From: Apostichopus japonicus | Lineage: Eukaryota > Echinodermata > Holothuroidea > Aspidochirotida > Stichopodidae | Reading direction: 5' to 3' | Length of the DNA: 64,000 nucleotides | Assembly: GCF_037975245.1 (NCBI RefSeq) | Contig: NC_092582.1 | Coordinates: 15,712,077 to 15,776,076, forward strand | Shown here: positions 12,605-25,289 of the stretch, piece by piece | Layout: every line of letters begins with the position of its first letter | Numbering within the stretch: the stretch's first letter is position 1 | Notes under the pieces: generated by a model | Database searches by the model: none | What the model was told of the DNA's origin: nothing | What the model saw: the letters and a program-made list of their open reading frames with translations, nothing else | Program-made: the position numbers and the translations under genes

Positions 12605-14229
12605 CACAACAAAATATTCGCGATAAAAAAATGTATGGGTTGTATTTTGACATTAAGATGCAAGAAATGTTCAACAAATTTGATAGGCTGTCAATTTCAG
12701 CCACCAGAATATCACTTTTAGAAGACCGAAGTTAACATCACTCCATTTCGACCGTAAAAGAATCAAGTCATTTCGAAAGCGTTATAAATGTTACACGTTG
12801 ACTCATGTGTTTGAATAACATGGTTGAATAATTAGCCAGATGTTTCATAAATAACGGTTACCAACATCATGAAAAACATGAACCGGATTAATATGTCTCA
12901 TGAATTTGTAATTACTGTCCTCACTCTGATGTGTTCAAGATCTAAAGTATATAGGCCTAATCATGCTTTTCATACGGCCCATATGTTCACTGAAAACTAT
13001 ATTTCGACCAATAAGATAACAAGAATAAACTTGAGAATAAGGTCTTAAAAATAGGTGGGGTTAAGTTTGATTGTTCCGCACATTAGAGAGAAATTGTCCT
13101 TTGCAAAAACAAAAAAACAGTTTAGCATTCCTTCGCAGCTGCTTCAGTCAACGATCTACAAATAAACAGCAGGGCCAGTTCAAAATAACCATTCTACCTC
13201 CTGAAACTAAGATGAGAACAAGCTTACCAAGTTCCCCGAACCGCTCACCACCCGCTCCTCTCTTGAAAGTTAACAGGTTCATTACAACTTTTTGACCGAT
13301 TTGGTTTACTGAAGTGTCCAAGTTTTTAACCACAACTTCCCAAAGATCTCCTATTCTAGCTAATTGCGCATCATATTACACAGCTGTATTTTAAAACTGA
13401 GAATACATTGCCTATTAGCATGTCTTGAAATATGATTTAGAAATTTGTTATACGAATGCTAGCTTTGTGAAATATTAACGTTTTGAAAAGAACTTGTTTT
13501 CTTTCAAACTATATTATGAGACTAAATGATCAACGAGACTATATGTGGTATTATCAGGAATGATGCTGAGCAAACTGTGATACAACCTTTAATGAGTTAA
13601 TAAGTTGACTCCAACAACTGACGCACTAACCACTAGAAAATATGACTTTTCTAAATAAATAATCATATAACCACGAAGGTCGTGCATGGGTGTATTTTTA
13701 TTGTAGTGAGCGTGCGCGCTACAATATTGGCATTACTGGCCAAGTGAACGATACCTATATGACTGGACGTTGCCACTTAAAGTTCCATATAGTCTCTGTA
13801 CATTTGCAGGTTTAGAGGCTAGCTGCGTAGCCAACTTATTCTGAGCCTGCCAGGACAGAGCCGTCTCTACATACGGCTCTGTGTCACGTCGCTCACAAGC
13901 GCCCTCACTTTGTAGGTATACACACATACCCCGTGGTGTGTTGTCCGATCAAAAAACTAACACCATGAATAACCGAAAAGTTCTCTAATACTGCAAGCAC
14001 TCCACGCGCACTACAATACTGCGTATTTGCAGACAAATGCAGTTCTAGTTTTTTCATGGACTCCAAACCTCTGTCTTTTACCTTGCATTCTAAACATTGT
14101 ATACAGAACGTGCATATATATATGCATGGTTAAACTCACAAAATGGAAGCATATATGTGTCTCATAGTTGGATGTAATATAAATCACGATTAACTAATAT
14201 TATAAATTCGATATCTTTGTTTAAACTTG
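12604..14229. other. Intergenic, no gene seen
   Basis: Short open frames only. One perfect 10-bp stem with an 8-nt loop (ACAGAGCCGT, 13855-13864 / 13873-13882) is visible but matches no RNA family I know. Confidence 0.5.
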
Positions 14230-15839
14230 TACAAAATGGTAATCAACTTTCACTTCTGATGAAAGAATAAGTTGCATTAGGGAAGTTACAATTCATTTCA
14301 AAAATATATAAATCAAACTTCTTTAAGTCAATTTCATCCTTTTGCTAATAGTCACTACATAGTTGTATTTTAAGGTATAATCCCCCCCCCACAACCCACC
14401 TGACCGCCCCCCCCCCGTCAGAGGTATACGTGGTTTCGCCTCTGCTTATTATGTCAATTGATAACTCGAGAAGAGTTTTTTCTTTCAATTAGAAAAAATC
14501 GTATCAAAGCAGTAAAAATGTTAAGAAACGTGGTTAGCTTAGTACGCCAGTTTAACAGTATCATTAACTGTTATAATATCAATCACTTTATAGTAATTCA
14601 ATCTAAAAAGAAATCAAGAAACCTCCAAGTGACATCAAACTATACTTGGCATCGATATTTAGTCATTAATGTTGAAACGGTTTTACATGAAACACAAATT
14701 AACCATGAGCACGATGACTTTACCATTATTTTGAATAACATGATTGGAATAATCAGCCCGATTTGTCAATTTTTCAGGAATAAATTGCTCTAAAACAAAC
14801 ATGACTAAAAACGATATATACCTTATGAATTATTCATGTTGGGTAGCATTTACACTTTTGTGGATATATGAATAAATTATTGGCTTATTTAAGTTTTAAT
14901 GAGACCAATATTTTCACCAAAAAAAGGAGATTGACAATCAATATAAACTATAAGGTCATAAACTTGCAAATAATATGACAGATGTTTTCTTAGAAATGCA
15001 AGCAGGTGTTTACTTTGATTAATTAGCACATTTAGTTTGGATACAAAAGCCAACATTTGTTATACAACACGCAACATATGTTCGTATAATGACGTTGTTC
15101 TTTGTCAAGGGTATCGAACATTAGAGGGAAATGGATAAGTATTTTTTTTTCACCAGTTTCAATGAACATTCTTTTAATGGCTTTAATAACACTGATAATC
15201 AGTTTAAATGCATCCTAAGACTTGAACAATAGAAAACAACCTCGAATCCACGGTTTGCCCATCTGAAACGGTTGCGTAGTAAAAGGAAGTCAATTTAGGA
15301 AACAGACGGGATGTTAAATTTGTTCATATCTCATATATTTCGGAGCACGACCTCACCAACTTCCATCCTTTATCAATCATAACGGGTTTTCTCTTTCTAA
15401 TTTACCTTGTTTCACATTTTAAACACGGTCCACTAATATACAACGGTCCCAACTTAAATAATCTATGCTCTCAGACGAGTTATATACTTACTATGTTAGC
15501 GTATAACACCACGACACGAGATATACCTTTGGTCAAGATGTAATGTTAGTGTAACTTTGACAAATGGTGTTTTGGAAGAGCTGTCAAGGGTAAGTTACGA
15601 TATAAAAACAGTATGTTGATAATTTTTATTTAGAATGCCTTTACCCAATACCAAACGTATCATATTCTACTAACAAATTAAAAGGGAAGTCTGTTTGCCC
15701 ATATTTAAAATGACTTGAAAATGGTGTAACATATCGGTGTCTACGACCCCGTCATCTCCTCTACCGTCACCGCACCCATCGCCACTCATCCCCATCGTCA
15801 GTCGGGAAAAATTCAAATAGCATAGACCTAACCATAGAC

Positions 15840-16065
15840 CTTATTTATAGTCTAAATCGGCTTCAGCATGCATCATTTGTCAAATGAACTTTAAATTTCT
15901 CTGGAGGAGGACCACCAGAAACCACTACATAGGAGTCCATTTGACAGATCTCAGGACCACACAACCTACTTTAGAAACCACTTGATTCGCATCTGGCCCT
16001 TCCAAAGGGTTCATGTCCCTATATAAATCAGTCGGCGATAGTTAGCATTCCACCCCCAACCCCCC
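15840..16065. repeat. Dispersed repeat, family also at 44.5-44.9 kb
   Basis: It shares blocks such as GGAGGACCACCA, CATNTGGCCCT and AATCAGTC with 44545-44935, in similar order and spacing. No termini or coding capacity were identified. Confidence 0.4.
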
Positions 16066-17302
16066 AACCCCCTCCTCCCCCAAACAAACATATACATCTT
16101 TTAAAATATTTTACATGCCAATGCAATTCATAATTGCACTGGTAAAATATTAAGGGGGGGGGGCATCGCTTTAATGTCCGTGAAGTACTTCATAGGGAAG
16201 CGGCTGACGGGAAGTTAGGGGAAATTAAATGAATTGAACAGATTCAGTGAAACTTTGGTTTTTTGAAAGCTGATTCTTGCAATGAGTTTGCTCTTAGCAT
16301 GATGTTTAGGATATTTTATCGAACTTTTCAATAGTATTAATGTAACACGCAGAGCAAATATTTGTTGCATATCATCCATTTCGCTATATAACAGCTTTTT
16401 GGGTTGATATTGACATAAATTTGATTTTATTCGATAAATTCCATAACAATGTGAAAGTGAGCACTTCAAAAAGTGAAGACGAATAGCTCTTGCAAATGAG
16501 TAGTTCAAGAAAGTATATTTTCCTATCAAATTCCTTTTAAATTTAAATTTTTTAGATTTCCTTTTAAAATTCTGATGCGTGCCACTTTGGCTTCCACATG
16601 AAAAGCTGGTATGGAACTGTGTCTGTGCGAAAAAAAAAACGAGAATTTGATTGAGTTCTCACTCATTACACTTCGCGTGATCAAACGTGTGCATGGCTTA
16701 GTTTGATAACTTTCAGACCTATTTTAAAAAGCATTCGGGAGATAATTTACCATCTGATAATATTTAAACTTCCGTCAATAATATTATCGTATCATAATCA
16801 AAATAATGATCTTTCCCATCCAGCTGACTTTTGACCAAAATTTACTGAAACCGTGTGATCTTATCTACGGATATACATACAGATACACTTCTACCTTGTT
16901 GACAGAATCTGACATATATATTAAACTAATTTAATGATATCTTAAATTAATAAAAAGATATCTTGAAATATTTAAAGGATTCTGGAATAAAGATCAACAT
17001 GGTTTGACATTATATACGGGACCGTATGCGCATGCATGGAGGCACGGAGGCAGCAGTATATACTCGGATAAATCTGACTTTTCTGCAATGATGCATCTAT
17101 ATCGCTAAATCATACAATTCTACAACGGTAATATGTAGGCTACAATAATGAACATGTGCGATGAACTGTTTGCTCCCAAAGAGCTATTTTAAGTCATTAT
17201 TTCATACTGTTTTATTGCTTTGATTAATGTGATGGATTCCAGTAACTCGTTTGTCTTTCTGTTTGATTTTTCTTCTTCTCTGTTTATTACTTAGTTTAAG
17301 CC

Positions 17303-17880
17303 TTAAAGGATTGGTTCAGGTGTTTGACATGTCTATTTTGTATAAAAGAGCACAAAAAGACAAAAAGAACAGTGAAGAAACTACCATGATAGCATGCTCT
17401 GCTAAGGAGATATGACACTTTGAAGATATCAAAATATCTTTGAAAACGACTGGTGTAGAAAGATTTACTGTGAGGGTGTGATGTCACATCCTCACGTCCT
17501 TAACATTTGTGAATATATTTCTTTAAAAATTATTTACATTTTTTAACACATTTGAAAATAATATAATCAAAAATTCTTCAGATGTTTAATCTCAATCATA
17601 CTTGCTTTGACAAATATGAGATCTCCTGACATATCTTTTGGTTGAAAGTCATGAAATCTCACAAAATATTTAGAGAAAAAACAAAGACTTTTCATGAATG
17701 TGAGGATGTGACATCACAGCTAGTCAGATTTCAGCAGTTTCTACACAATCTGATAAAACTTTACACTTGAATATCTCTTTACCGAAAAAGATATTTGAAC
17801 AGTTTTTTCACCATTGTGTTTATTTTATTGTCCTCTTTCATATAACATAAACATGTATGACAACTGAACCAACCCTTTAA
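17303..17880. mobile_element. Foldback MITE with TTAA target site
   Basis: It starts TTAAAGGATTGGTTCAG and ends in the complement of TTAAAGGGTTGGTTCAG, with TTAA at both borders. The interior is also self-complementary: GTGATGTCACATCCTCAC near 17478 pairs with GTGAGGATGTGACATCAC near 17700. The 578-bp element therefore folds into one long hairpin. The equivalent right-arm site (about 33541-33544) lacks it. A TTAA target suggests piggyBac- or Kolobok-type mobilisation. Confidence 0.8.
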
Positions 17881-18070
17881 AGAGATAAGAGATCTGGAAT
17901 TTTCTCATCACTCCCAACATTATACTTCTCTATAAGCAGAACGACTAACGAGGTGTGGTCTATGGATTCTCCACGAATTAAAATGGACGCGAAGTTTAAA
18001 AGGTGTGTTCAATTTGGACCAATCGCTCGTATCTGATATCCGTTTTAAGGTCATAGGAGTAACCATTCAT

Positions 18071-18155
18071 TTCCAATCTTCCTATTGGTGGTTTCATAAT
18101 ATTGAGCATTAGATCGATTCTGCCATTTTCTCCGGCGGAATACAACTTATATAAG
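18071..18155 (+). promoter_or_regulatory. Lectin B core promoter
   Basis: TTCCAATC and ATTGGTGG at 18071-18090 are followed by TATATAAG at 18148-18155, 107 bp before the start codon. The same order and spacing occur before lectin C, and a weaker form before lectin A. Confidence 0.6.
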
Positions 18156-18261
18156 GGAAAGACATGCACACATAGTATCATTTGGTTGCTCGTCTCCAAC
18201 AGAAAAGGCAGTTTTGAATAGAAACTTATTTCTTTCAACTTTGAGATTCTCATCACCGAAA

Positions 18262-21017
18262 ATGAAGATCGGAGTAACAATTCTGTTATTGTTCCTCGGC
18301 CTGGCCATGGTTAATGCTCGTTGGAAAGTTTGCAAACCTCACCCGGCACTTACCGGATGTCCTGGAGGATTTACCCGCTGGGGACGTGGTTGTTATCGGT
18401 AAGATCTTTAAGTAACCGGTAAAATAGTTTTCATTTTAATTGAACCTTTTCGCTAAATATTGAAAAAGGGTTGGGGGGTCACTTTCACTCGAACTCTACG
18501 TAACAATTGCACTCATAGTACTAAAGGTATGCTTCCGATCCTTGTAGTCTTATGACAAGTATGCTTCAAGGTATTACGAAATGCAGACTGCAGTGCAGAT
18601 CATAGCGTATTTTAATGATTCCACATATCTCACTTTTTAGGATAACAACAAAAATTCAAGGTTCATTTTTCACTAACAACTTCATGTACAAATATTCTTC
18701 ATTTATATTAGTAGTATTTCTACATTGTGAGATTGACGCCAAAAGTATACGCATTATCCTAAAGTAGCAAATGTTTCGAACGGTGTTGGTCGAATTTTAA
18801 TCACATCGATTGAATTCAATTGATTTGAAGAAGAAAAAAACAATCACTGAGTTTAAACATTATCATTATTATTTATTTTGAAAAAGAAACTATAAAACCT
18901 TTGCTTAATCACTTATTCAACAATGAACTGTTTCAATTAAGTACATTGACGGTAATTACCAGGGCTGTTTTTAAACAGAATAGCAAAACGAGCAACAACA
19001 AAAATAACCACAATAATAATAATAATAAATAAAAAAGAAAAGATGACGCCAAAAACGAACATTGGATTGAAAACCACTTGTGTTTTCGTCGTAACTTCTA
19101 GCCTAACCATACACAAGCCCAAAGTATTGTACAATGTATTGGATTAAATGTATAAATGAGAGCAAGACGTATTTTTTGGATTAATACTTCTGTAAGTAGA
19201 TAACAATAATGTTCCTTCATGCAACGAAAGGTATGTTTATTATGTTGACTAACTAACTTTGTTGATAGTGAAATGGCAGTTCTGTTCATTATATTACTAC
19301 TGTGTTACCCAGTTTTCCATTCCGTTGTAATCACTGTTTGTTACATATTTTACATATTGACATATACTCACTACGATTTCAATTATATATATCTTCATTT
19401 GCCGTTGACCTCTACTTCATGAACATAAAGTCTTTTCAAAGTATCTCTTTCGAAATCCGGCTTTAGGAATCACAAATGATTTCGAGTTGGGTAGCATCAT
19501 GTTTGATCTCTAGAGTAAGGCAAAATATGTCATCAAAAACAGAACTAGTATTGTTCGATACAGGTGACAAACGCCTACAGTGGAATTGCGACCTTCCTTA
19601 CAGGTTTCTAACCTCTGGACATACAATCAGCGTCCATATCCTAGTGGTTAGGGTGTCCGCACATAAAGCGGAAGGCCCGGGTTCGAATGACGGTGGAGGC
19701 TGGAAGTTTTTCACTGTTCTTGATTTTCCAACAAGTTACGATTTCAATTATATATATCTTCATTTGCCTTTGTCGTTGACCTCCATTTCATTAACATAAA
19801 GTCTGTTCAAAGTATCTCTTTCGAAATCCGGCTTTAGGAATCACAAATGATTTCGAGTTAGTTAGCATCATGTTTGATCTCTAGAGTAAGGCAAAATATG
19901 TCACCAAAAACAGAACTAGTATTGTTCGATACAGGTGACAAACGCCTACAGTGGAATTGCGACCTTCCTTACCGGTTTCGAACCTCTGGACATACAATCA
20001 GCGCCCATAGCCTAGTAGTTAGGGTGTCCGCACATAAAGCGGAAGGCCCGGGTTCGAATGACGGTGGAGGCTGGAAGTTTTTCACTGTTCTTGATTTTCC
20101 AACAAGTTACGATTTCAATTATATATATCTTCATTTGCCTTTGTCGTTTTACCTCCATTTCATTAACATAAAGTCTGTTCAAAGTATCTCTTTCGAAATT
20201 CGGCTTTAGGAATCACAAATGATTTCGAGTTGGGTAGCATCATGTTTGATCTCTAGAGTAAGGCAAAATATGTCATCAAAAACAGAACTAGTATTGTTCG
20301 ATACAGGTGACAAACGCCTACAGTGGAATTGCGACCTTCCTTACCGGTTTCGAACCTCTGGACATACAATCAGCGCCCATAGCCTAGTTGGTTAGGGTGT
20401 CCGCATATAAAGCGTCGACTCAAAATCCCTTTTGGGTACGCTCTTTAACTTGTTTCCTTCTTTCTCTTGCTTTCGAACATAGATATTTCCCCCAGAAGTA
20501 TAATTGGGTTACCGCTGAACGTTACTGCAACCATTTTAGACAAACTAGAACTCGAAGAGTCAACAGAGCTCATCTTGTCACTATCGACTCTGCGAGGGAG
20601 AACAACTTTATATTGAATTTCTGGAGAAGGCGACGCGGTAGAAATACGGTATTATAAATATTGCACTCTTTTATATAACTATCAGGAAAATTACGCTTGA
20701 TTGTAAACACAACATAAAAATTGTTTTCATTGCATTGATGTCAAAAAAAATATAGTGACCAGATGTTAAAAAGTTTTATTTAATCAGGTGGTAACTTTCG
20801 CCATATTATGAAACCTATATTAGCCTTATATGAGAAATAAAGCCAGCAATATTGTTTACGTTATTTTCAATACTATCATAATGTCTATTATTGTTCCCCT
20901 TTGTTTTGTGTTTTAGGGAGTTATTTATTGATTGTTTGATGTTGTTGTTGTTTTCGTTGTTTTGAAGGGGTGGGTGGGGGAGGGGTTTTTTTTCGTTGAC
21001 GCAATTGAAGGCAATGC

Positions 21018-21104
<87 letters not shown>

Positions 21105-21605
21105 TACACAATGGTACAGAATAGTAACTTCCAATTTTATCTCCTCTTCCCACTGCAACTTGGTTTATTGCACAAAAAGATAGCACAGCATTCCCCCCCC
21201 CCCCCCCCCGCCCAAACATGGTCTTCAGTGACCTATGCCCGATAACATCCATGGAAAATTCACAGTGAAACACAATCACACAAGTAAGAGTGGCTCTTCA
21301 CACGCTACTACGGTGCATTGAACTCAAAAGAGTTGAAAACCACAGTTAGAACATAAGTATACTATTCTACTTTCTTTTTACAGGCAGTATGGATCGGCTT
21401 CCACGATAGAGTACATGAAGGCAAATTTATCACACCAGGAGGATGTCTTGCTACATACAGATTTTGGGACAAGGGCGAGCCAAATAATCTGCACGGAGAA
21501 GATTGCGCGACCATGTGGAAAACCCACCGCAATAGGGATAACGGTGCCTGGAATGATCTTCGTTGTACAACCGGGTTGGGTTTCATCTGCAAAATAAGCC
21601 TCTAA
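18262..21605 (+). CDS. Secreted C-type lectin B (three exons)
   Basis: Exons are 18262-18398, 20483-20648 and 21384-21605, with GT-AG borders; phases 2 and 0; 174 aa. The signal peptide ends near VNA (residue 19). The single C-type lectin domain has CPGGF, RYC, the WIGL-like VWIGF, EPN in FWDKGEPNNLHGEDC, and WND, ending ICKISL. Eight Cys are present; one (KVCK) is N-terminal to the domain. Exon 2 ends in a strongly basic run, FWRRRRGRNT, absent from lectin A. EPN suggests mannose/GlcNAc-type sugars. The start is set by the signal peptide and by the CGAAAATGAAGAT context shared with lectin C. It is the left-arm partner of lectin C. Confidence 0.92.
19366..20412. repeat. 371-bp tandem repeat containing a SINE, in lectin B intron 1
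   Basis: CGAAAT anchors at 19451, 19822 and 20194 give a period of 371-372 bp. One partial and nearly three further units are present. The last is cut after CCGCATATAAAGC, only 70 bp before the exon 2 acceptor. Units are almost identical, so the array is young. It is not present in lectin C intron 1. Confidence 0.9.
19630..19800 (+). repeat. tRNA-derived SINE (copies within the 371-bp array)
   Basis: A pol III A-box-like TAGCCTAGTGGTTAGGG and a B-box GGTTCGAAT lie about 43 bp apart, followed by an unrelated tail ending in TA repeats. Copies are at about 19630 (A-box variant), 20003 and 20375; the last is truncated before the B box. The tRNA of origin was not determined. Confidence 0.7.
20967..20985 (+). 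other. G-quadruplex motif
   Basis: GGGGTGGGTGGGGGAGGGG lies in lectin B intron 2, close to the (AT)n tract and about 400 bp before exon 3. Confidence 0.6.
21021..21102. repeat. (AT)n microsatellite
   Basis: About 41 uninterrupted AT dinucleotides in lectin B intron 2. A run of about 18 C follows at 21192. Confidence 0.95.
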
Positions 21606-21764
21606 GTCCATCAGATTGTAATGTTGATGATAGGTTAAACTAAGAATATGGAAAAAAGTGCCCCTATCTTCATTCTGCCTGGATATCATATCTTTGGAAA
21701 ATCTTGTTTCTTTTCTCTGCAGATTATAATATGTATAATTATGGTTGTTAGCTTATGCTCGGTT

Positions 21765-21770
21765 AGTAAA
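21765..21770 (+). terminator. Lectin B variant poly(A) signal (AGTAAA)
   Basis: At the position of AATAAA in lectins A and C, lectin B reads AGTAAA, a known weaker variant. The surrounding 3'UTR is conserved. Confidence 0.45.
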
Positions 21771-23290
21771 TCCAGTTTTCCCTTACACTTGCATTCCTGT
21801 ATTGCATGGGACGTTGGACCCCCCTCCTATTGTTAGAGTACCTCAAAAGTGTCCATTTTTATCAAATTTAAGTGCCCCCTTCTTAGAATGATTGTAGCCT
21901 AACCTTTTCTATTTAATGTAATGAAACCAGTGTCTTTTTTAGTATTTAAAAATGTGAAATTCCGTTGTGAGTTTAGGCAGACTGTATTTAGACGATAACG
22001 GTAGAGGGAAAATGCTATCAATTCGGTGAAAAAAAAAGGAAAAAAAGGAGAGAAAAGGCAAATTCCATGATGCTGCACGAACCTATCAAACACACTTACA
22101 AACATTCCTGTCGTTCTTAATAAATATACGGTAACCATTGAGTGCCTAGAGTTTCTTTTAGGTTAGCTCAGGTTTAAGGTTTCGTAAGTACCTGTAGTGT
22201 AATAACCTCCTTGTAATTGTATTCCCAATGTTTTTTTTTTCTTCTTCTGATTTTATTTTTTGGTGCAATGTCAGTGAATTGTTCACACACAACTGTGAGT
22301 TTACAGTGGGTATGCTCAAGATCATATGATTTCTGTTTGCCCACAAACATAATCCAAAACTTGTAACAAGATAAACGAAGTCATAATATATATAGGGAAG
22401 GAACATAAAGTATCAAAATCGATGAGGTTTCTTAAAGTATTTCAAACTGTCTACTTTACTATTGTGTGCTTACACAGTGAAAACTATTTCGAAGTCTGTG
22501 ATTTCACGCACCTTATTCTAGCTTCATTTTGTTATTTAAAGGCCACCAGTATTTGCGTGTCCTGCATGCTACTGCATGTTGAAATGACTGATAACTCAAT
22601 TTACAACCTAACTCGGCGAATGGTGTCCCTATCTGACAGCTTTATAACTGAACACTTGCTAATGTCAACCACGGGCAAACCTCTTTTGGGAAGAATATAT
22701 ATTAATATATATAGAAATCTTTAGAGAAAGTTAAATTTTGGAGAAAGGTAATCTCTAACGCGTAGTTCATCTTGACAAAGTTTGACATTACATATATCAC
22801 ATTCTCCACTACATTAAAGGACTTAATTAACAGTGATGACAATACACGCAGAAAAATATGATTTCTACTACAGTTACAAAACATTTCCGTGATTAACTCA
22901 TTTTAAGGTTCAACAATTTTTCAAAAGTTATGTTTATAAAGTTCTCTAAAGAACGATTTCGTAACAATTTGTAAGAACCAGAAAACAACAGCGTCTATTT
23001 AAAGGTGGTAGAATACATCTTCTTTCCAGTTGCATAACTAATATTCTCTGTTTGTTGTTTTTCTCTTCTCATTTTCAAAGAAAGAAAGTAGATAACTGCT
23101 TAATGGAAAAATATAATACGAATAATAAACCTTTGTATCCTATACTGACAACTAGTTTTGAGGTACTGAAGTTTTCGTATTCAGATGGTCGCCTCCACCC
23201 CGTCCCCACACCCTCCTTTTATAGTTTGGAACTCTTACTGGAAGAGAACTAAAGTATTAAATTATTTTCTCTATCTCTTTTGATCTAATG

Positions 23291-24330
23291 TTAATTAACG
23301 CTTTCGGTCTACGAATATTTTCATTTTCAATACGCATTAACAAGTCTTTGACAGCTTTAGTAGAACACATGCCCGCGGACCTCACTTTGCCCATCTGTAC
23401 TTATAAACCCATCCCCAAGGCACGTACTCATTGAGTTAATCATCCGTTTACCCCCGCCCCCCAACCCCCTTCCACCCTTCTTACCCCCACCCTCTCTGAC
23501 GAAAACAATTGGCGCCCTTTAAATCATCGCATGGAGTTATGATGTACTTTGAATTTGTTCGTACATAATGAAGTGAGTGCTTCATGATTTGTCCAGTGCA
23601 GTGCTGAAATTAAAGGGGCCTACAACTTGAAGAAATTGACCAAAAGTCACGAACGTGCATCGTTTGACATGTAGATTGGAAGGATCCGGAAGTGACTTCA
23701 TTTTATTACTTTTTCGAGACTAAATCTTCATAGCAACACACTATTTGATAGATTAATAGATATGACAGTTACAAATTATAACGGTATGATATGAATAGGT
23801 TATACGAGACATATCCTCTCAGAGCACACATTAATTGTAATCTATAATTCACTTGTAGGAGATCATTTAACACAAGTGTATTGATAGGCACTCTTGTGTA
23901 TGTTTGATTTGCTGGTATAGCGTATAATTCAGTTTCTTAAAAAAAAATAAAAAAAAATAAAAAACTATTTTCAAGAATGGAAATTTATCCCAAAAGTATA
24001 GTGCGGTTTATTATGGACATGGCAAAATTAATTTCAATAAAAAAACTTCAAAAGAGTTAAAATGTGGACATTAAAAGTGGAAATGTTGAGTTTGAACTCG
24101 GAAATTTCGACGAGTAAATAATAATAAAAATCAGCAGTTATTTTTACGACCGTTTAAGCGACCACAACTGTTGGAGAAACCCGGAAGGTCTTATGGGATT
24201 ACATCTTACACGTCGGGTGGCTTCCATTTCAACATTTTAACTCAAATTTGGAATCTCTTCAATTTAGAAAGTCATTTCAGGTGGGAAAACTGTAGATTGC
24301 TCTTGGATAGAAAAGCTATCTTACTATATG
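23291..24330. other. Spacer between inverted arms, no gene seen
   Basis: AT-rich with C-rich tracts (23450-23500). No domain, RNA or transposon ends were recognised. Confidence 0.5.
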
Positions 24331-24425
24331 ACCCGGCCGGGCATAGAACCAGTAACCTCCCGATTGCTAAGCCTCATTGCTTCAAATGCCACCGCCTTTA
24401 TCCACTCTCCTGCAGCACCGGTAAG
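24331..24425 (-). repeat. tRNA-like (SINE head) sequence
   Basis: On the minus strand, GAGTGGATAAAGGCGGTGGC resembles a class II (Leu/Ser-type) A box. About 40 bases later comes GGTTACTGGTTCTATGCCCG, a decayed B box and T arm. The acceptor stem does not pair well, so this looks like a SINE head, not a working tRNA. Confidence 0.4.
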
Positions 24426-25289
24426 ATTCAACATTCCGACTTAATGTGAAAATTGTGAGATTAAAAACAAAATAATGTCGCGAACAAGTGTCAAATTTCG
24501 ACTTTCAAATTCGATATTTAATGGAGAAGTATGGATATTTTAAAGATGCAATTTTTTGGATTAAAAGTCAAACTTTCGAATTTTAAGGTCAATTGTATTT
24601 AGAATTAACTTCATACCCCCCCCCCCCCTCCTTGTTTTACCATGTCTTTGTCATAAACCACCGTATATAAGTTGTGTATATGTTGCGCCTGCATGGAAGA
24701 CAGCTCTATGATCAAATTGAACACGAATCGCAGAAAAAGTGTCGTATTATTTCCGAGCATGATTCTTTTGGTTTCCCAACAGGGCTAAATATGGGGTCAC
24801 TCATATCGACCATGCACACTTTTGAGGGGGGGGGGGGGGGCAATGACTATAACGCAGATCGTCAGTAAGTACTATTACGGTTAGATTCGTCCAACACGGC
24901 AGCAAACAGAAACACAGCACTCAAAGCCGAAGCCAAAGTGAGTTAATCAAGTCACACATCCGGAGGCTATGCATGCTAATTTCTTCAATACCGCCCTCAT
25001 TACCTTTCGGGGGGAAACATTTCATACTGTTGTTTTGATTTCATTTGTAAAGTTGGACACACGTGTAGCAGGTGCAGCTTGCTTTATAAACAACATGGAG
25101 AAACATGTATTAAAGTAAGTTAGCTGACATGTTTCACAAAGAAAGGTTATGATTTCTTAAGTAACCCACACATCAAAAATATTGCTTTTAGTGCTGCAGA
25201 CCACGGCAATTGCCTTGATTTCAAAATAGTAATTATTTTGAACGGAACGTAATGATAACGTATACCCTACATAGTTGCAAATGGATATT
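24426..25289. other. No gene seen
   Basis: AT-rich spacer with homopolymer runs of C (24616) and G (24826). Confidence 0.5.

Larger units (their letters stand above)
14230..23290. repeat. Left arm of a large imperfect inverted duplication
   Basis: This segment matches the reverse complement of 29400-35790. Anchors read directly are 14740-14795/35494-35550, 15615-15720/34690-34795, 16390-16540/34300-34430, 17883-18400/33005-33545, 20483-20890/31425-31792, 21290-21605/30424-30730 and 22740-23270/29410-29960. The left arm is longer because of a MITE and a SINE-bearing tandem array. Whole-arm identity was not computed. Confidence 0.85.

Noticed and set aside
14458-14793. 111-codon open frame whose C-terminus (IISPICQ.FRNKLL) is shared with one at 35492-35692
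   Set aside because: The similarity follows the whole inverted-duplication DNA; the frames diverge upstream and no splice, signal or domain evidence supports a gene.
19636-19690. Functional tRNA gene
   Set aside because: A and B boxes are present but no cloverleaf with a paired acceptor stem is visible, and the unit is part of a tandem array; better explained as a SINE.
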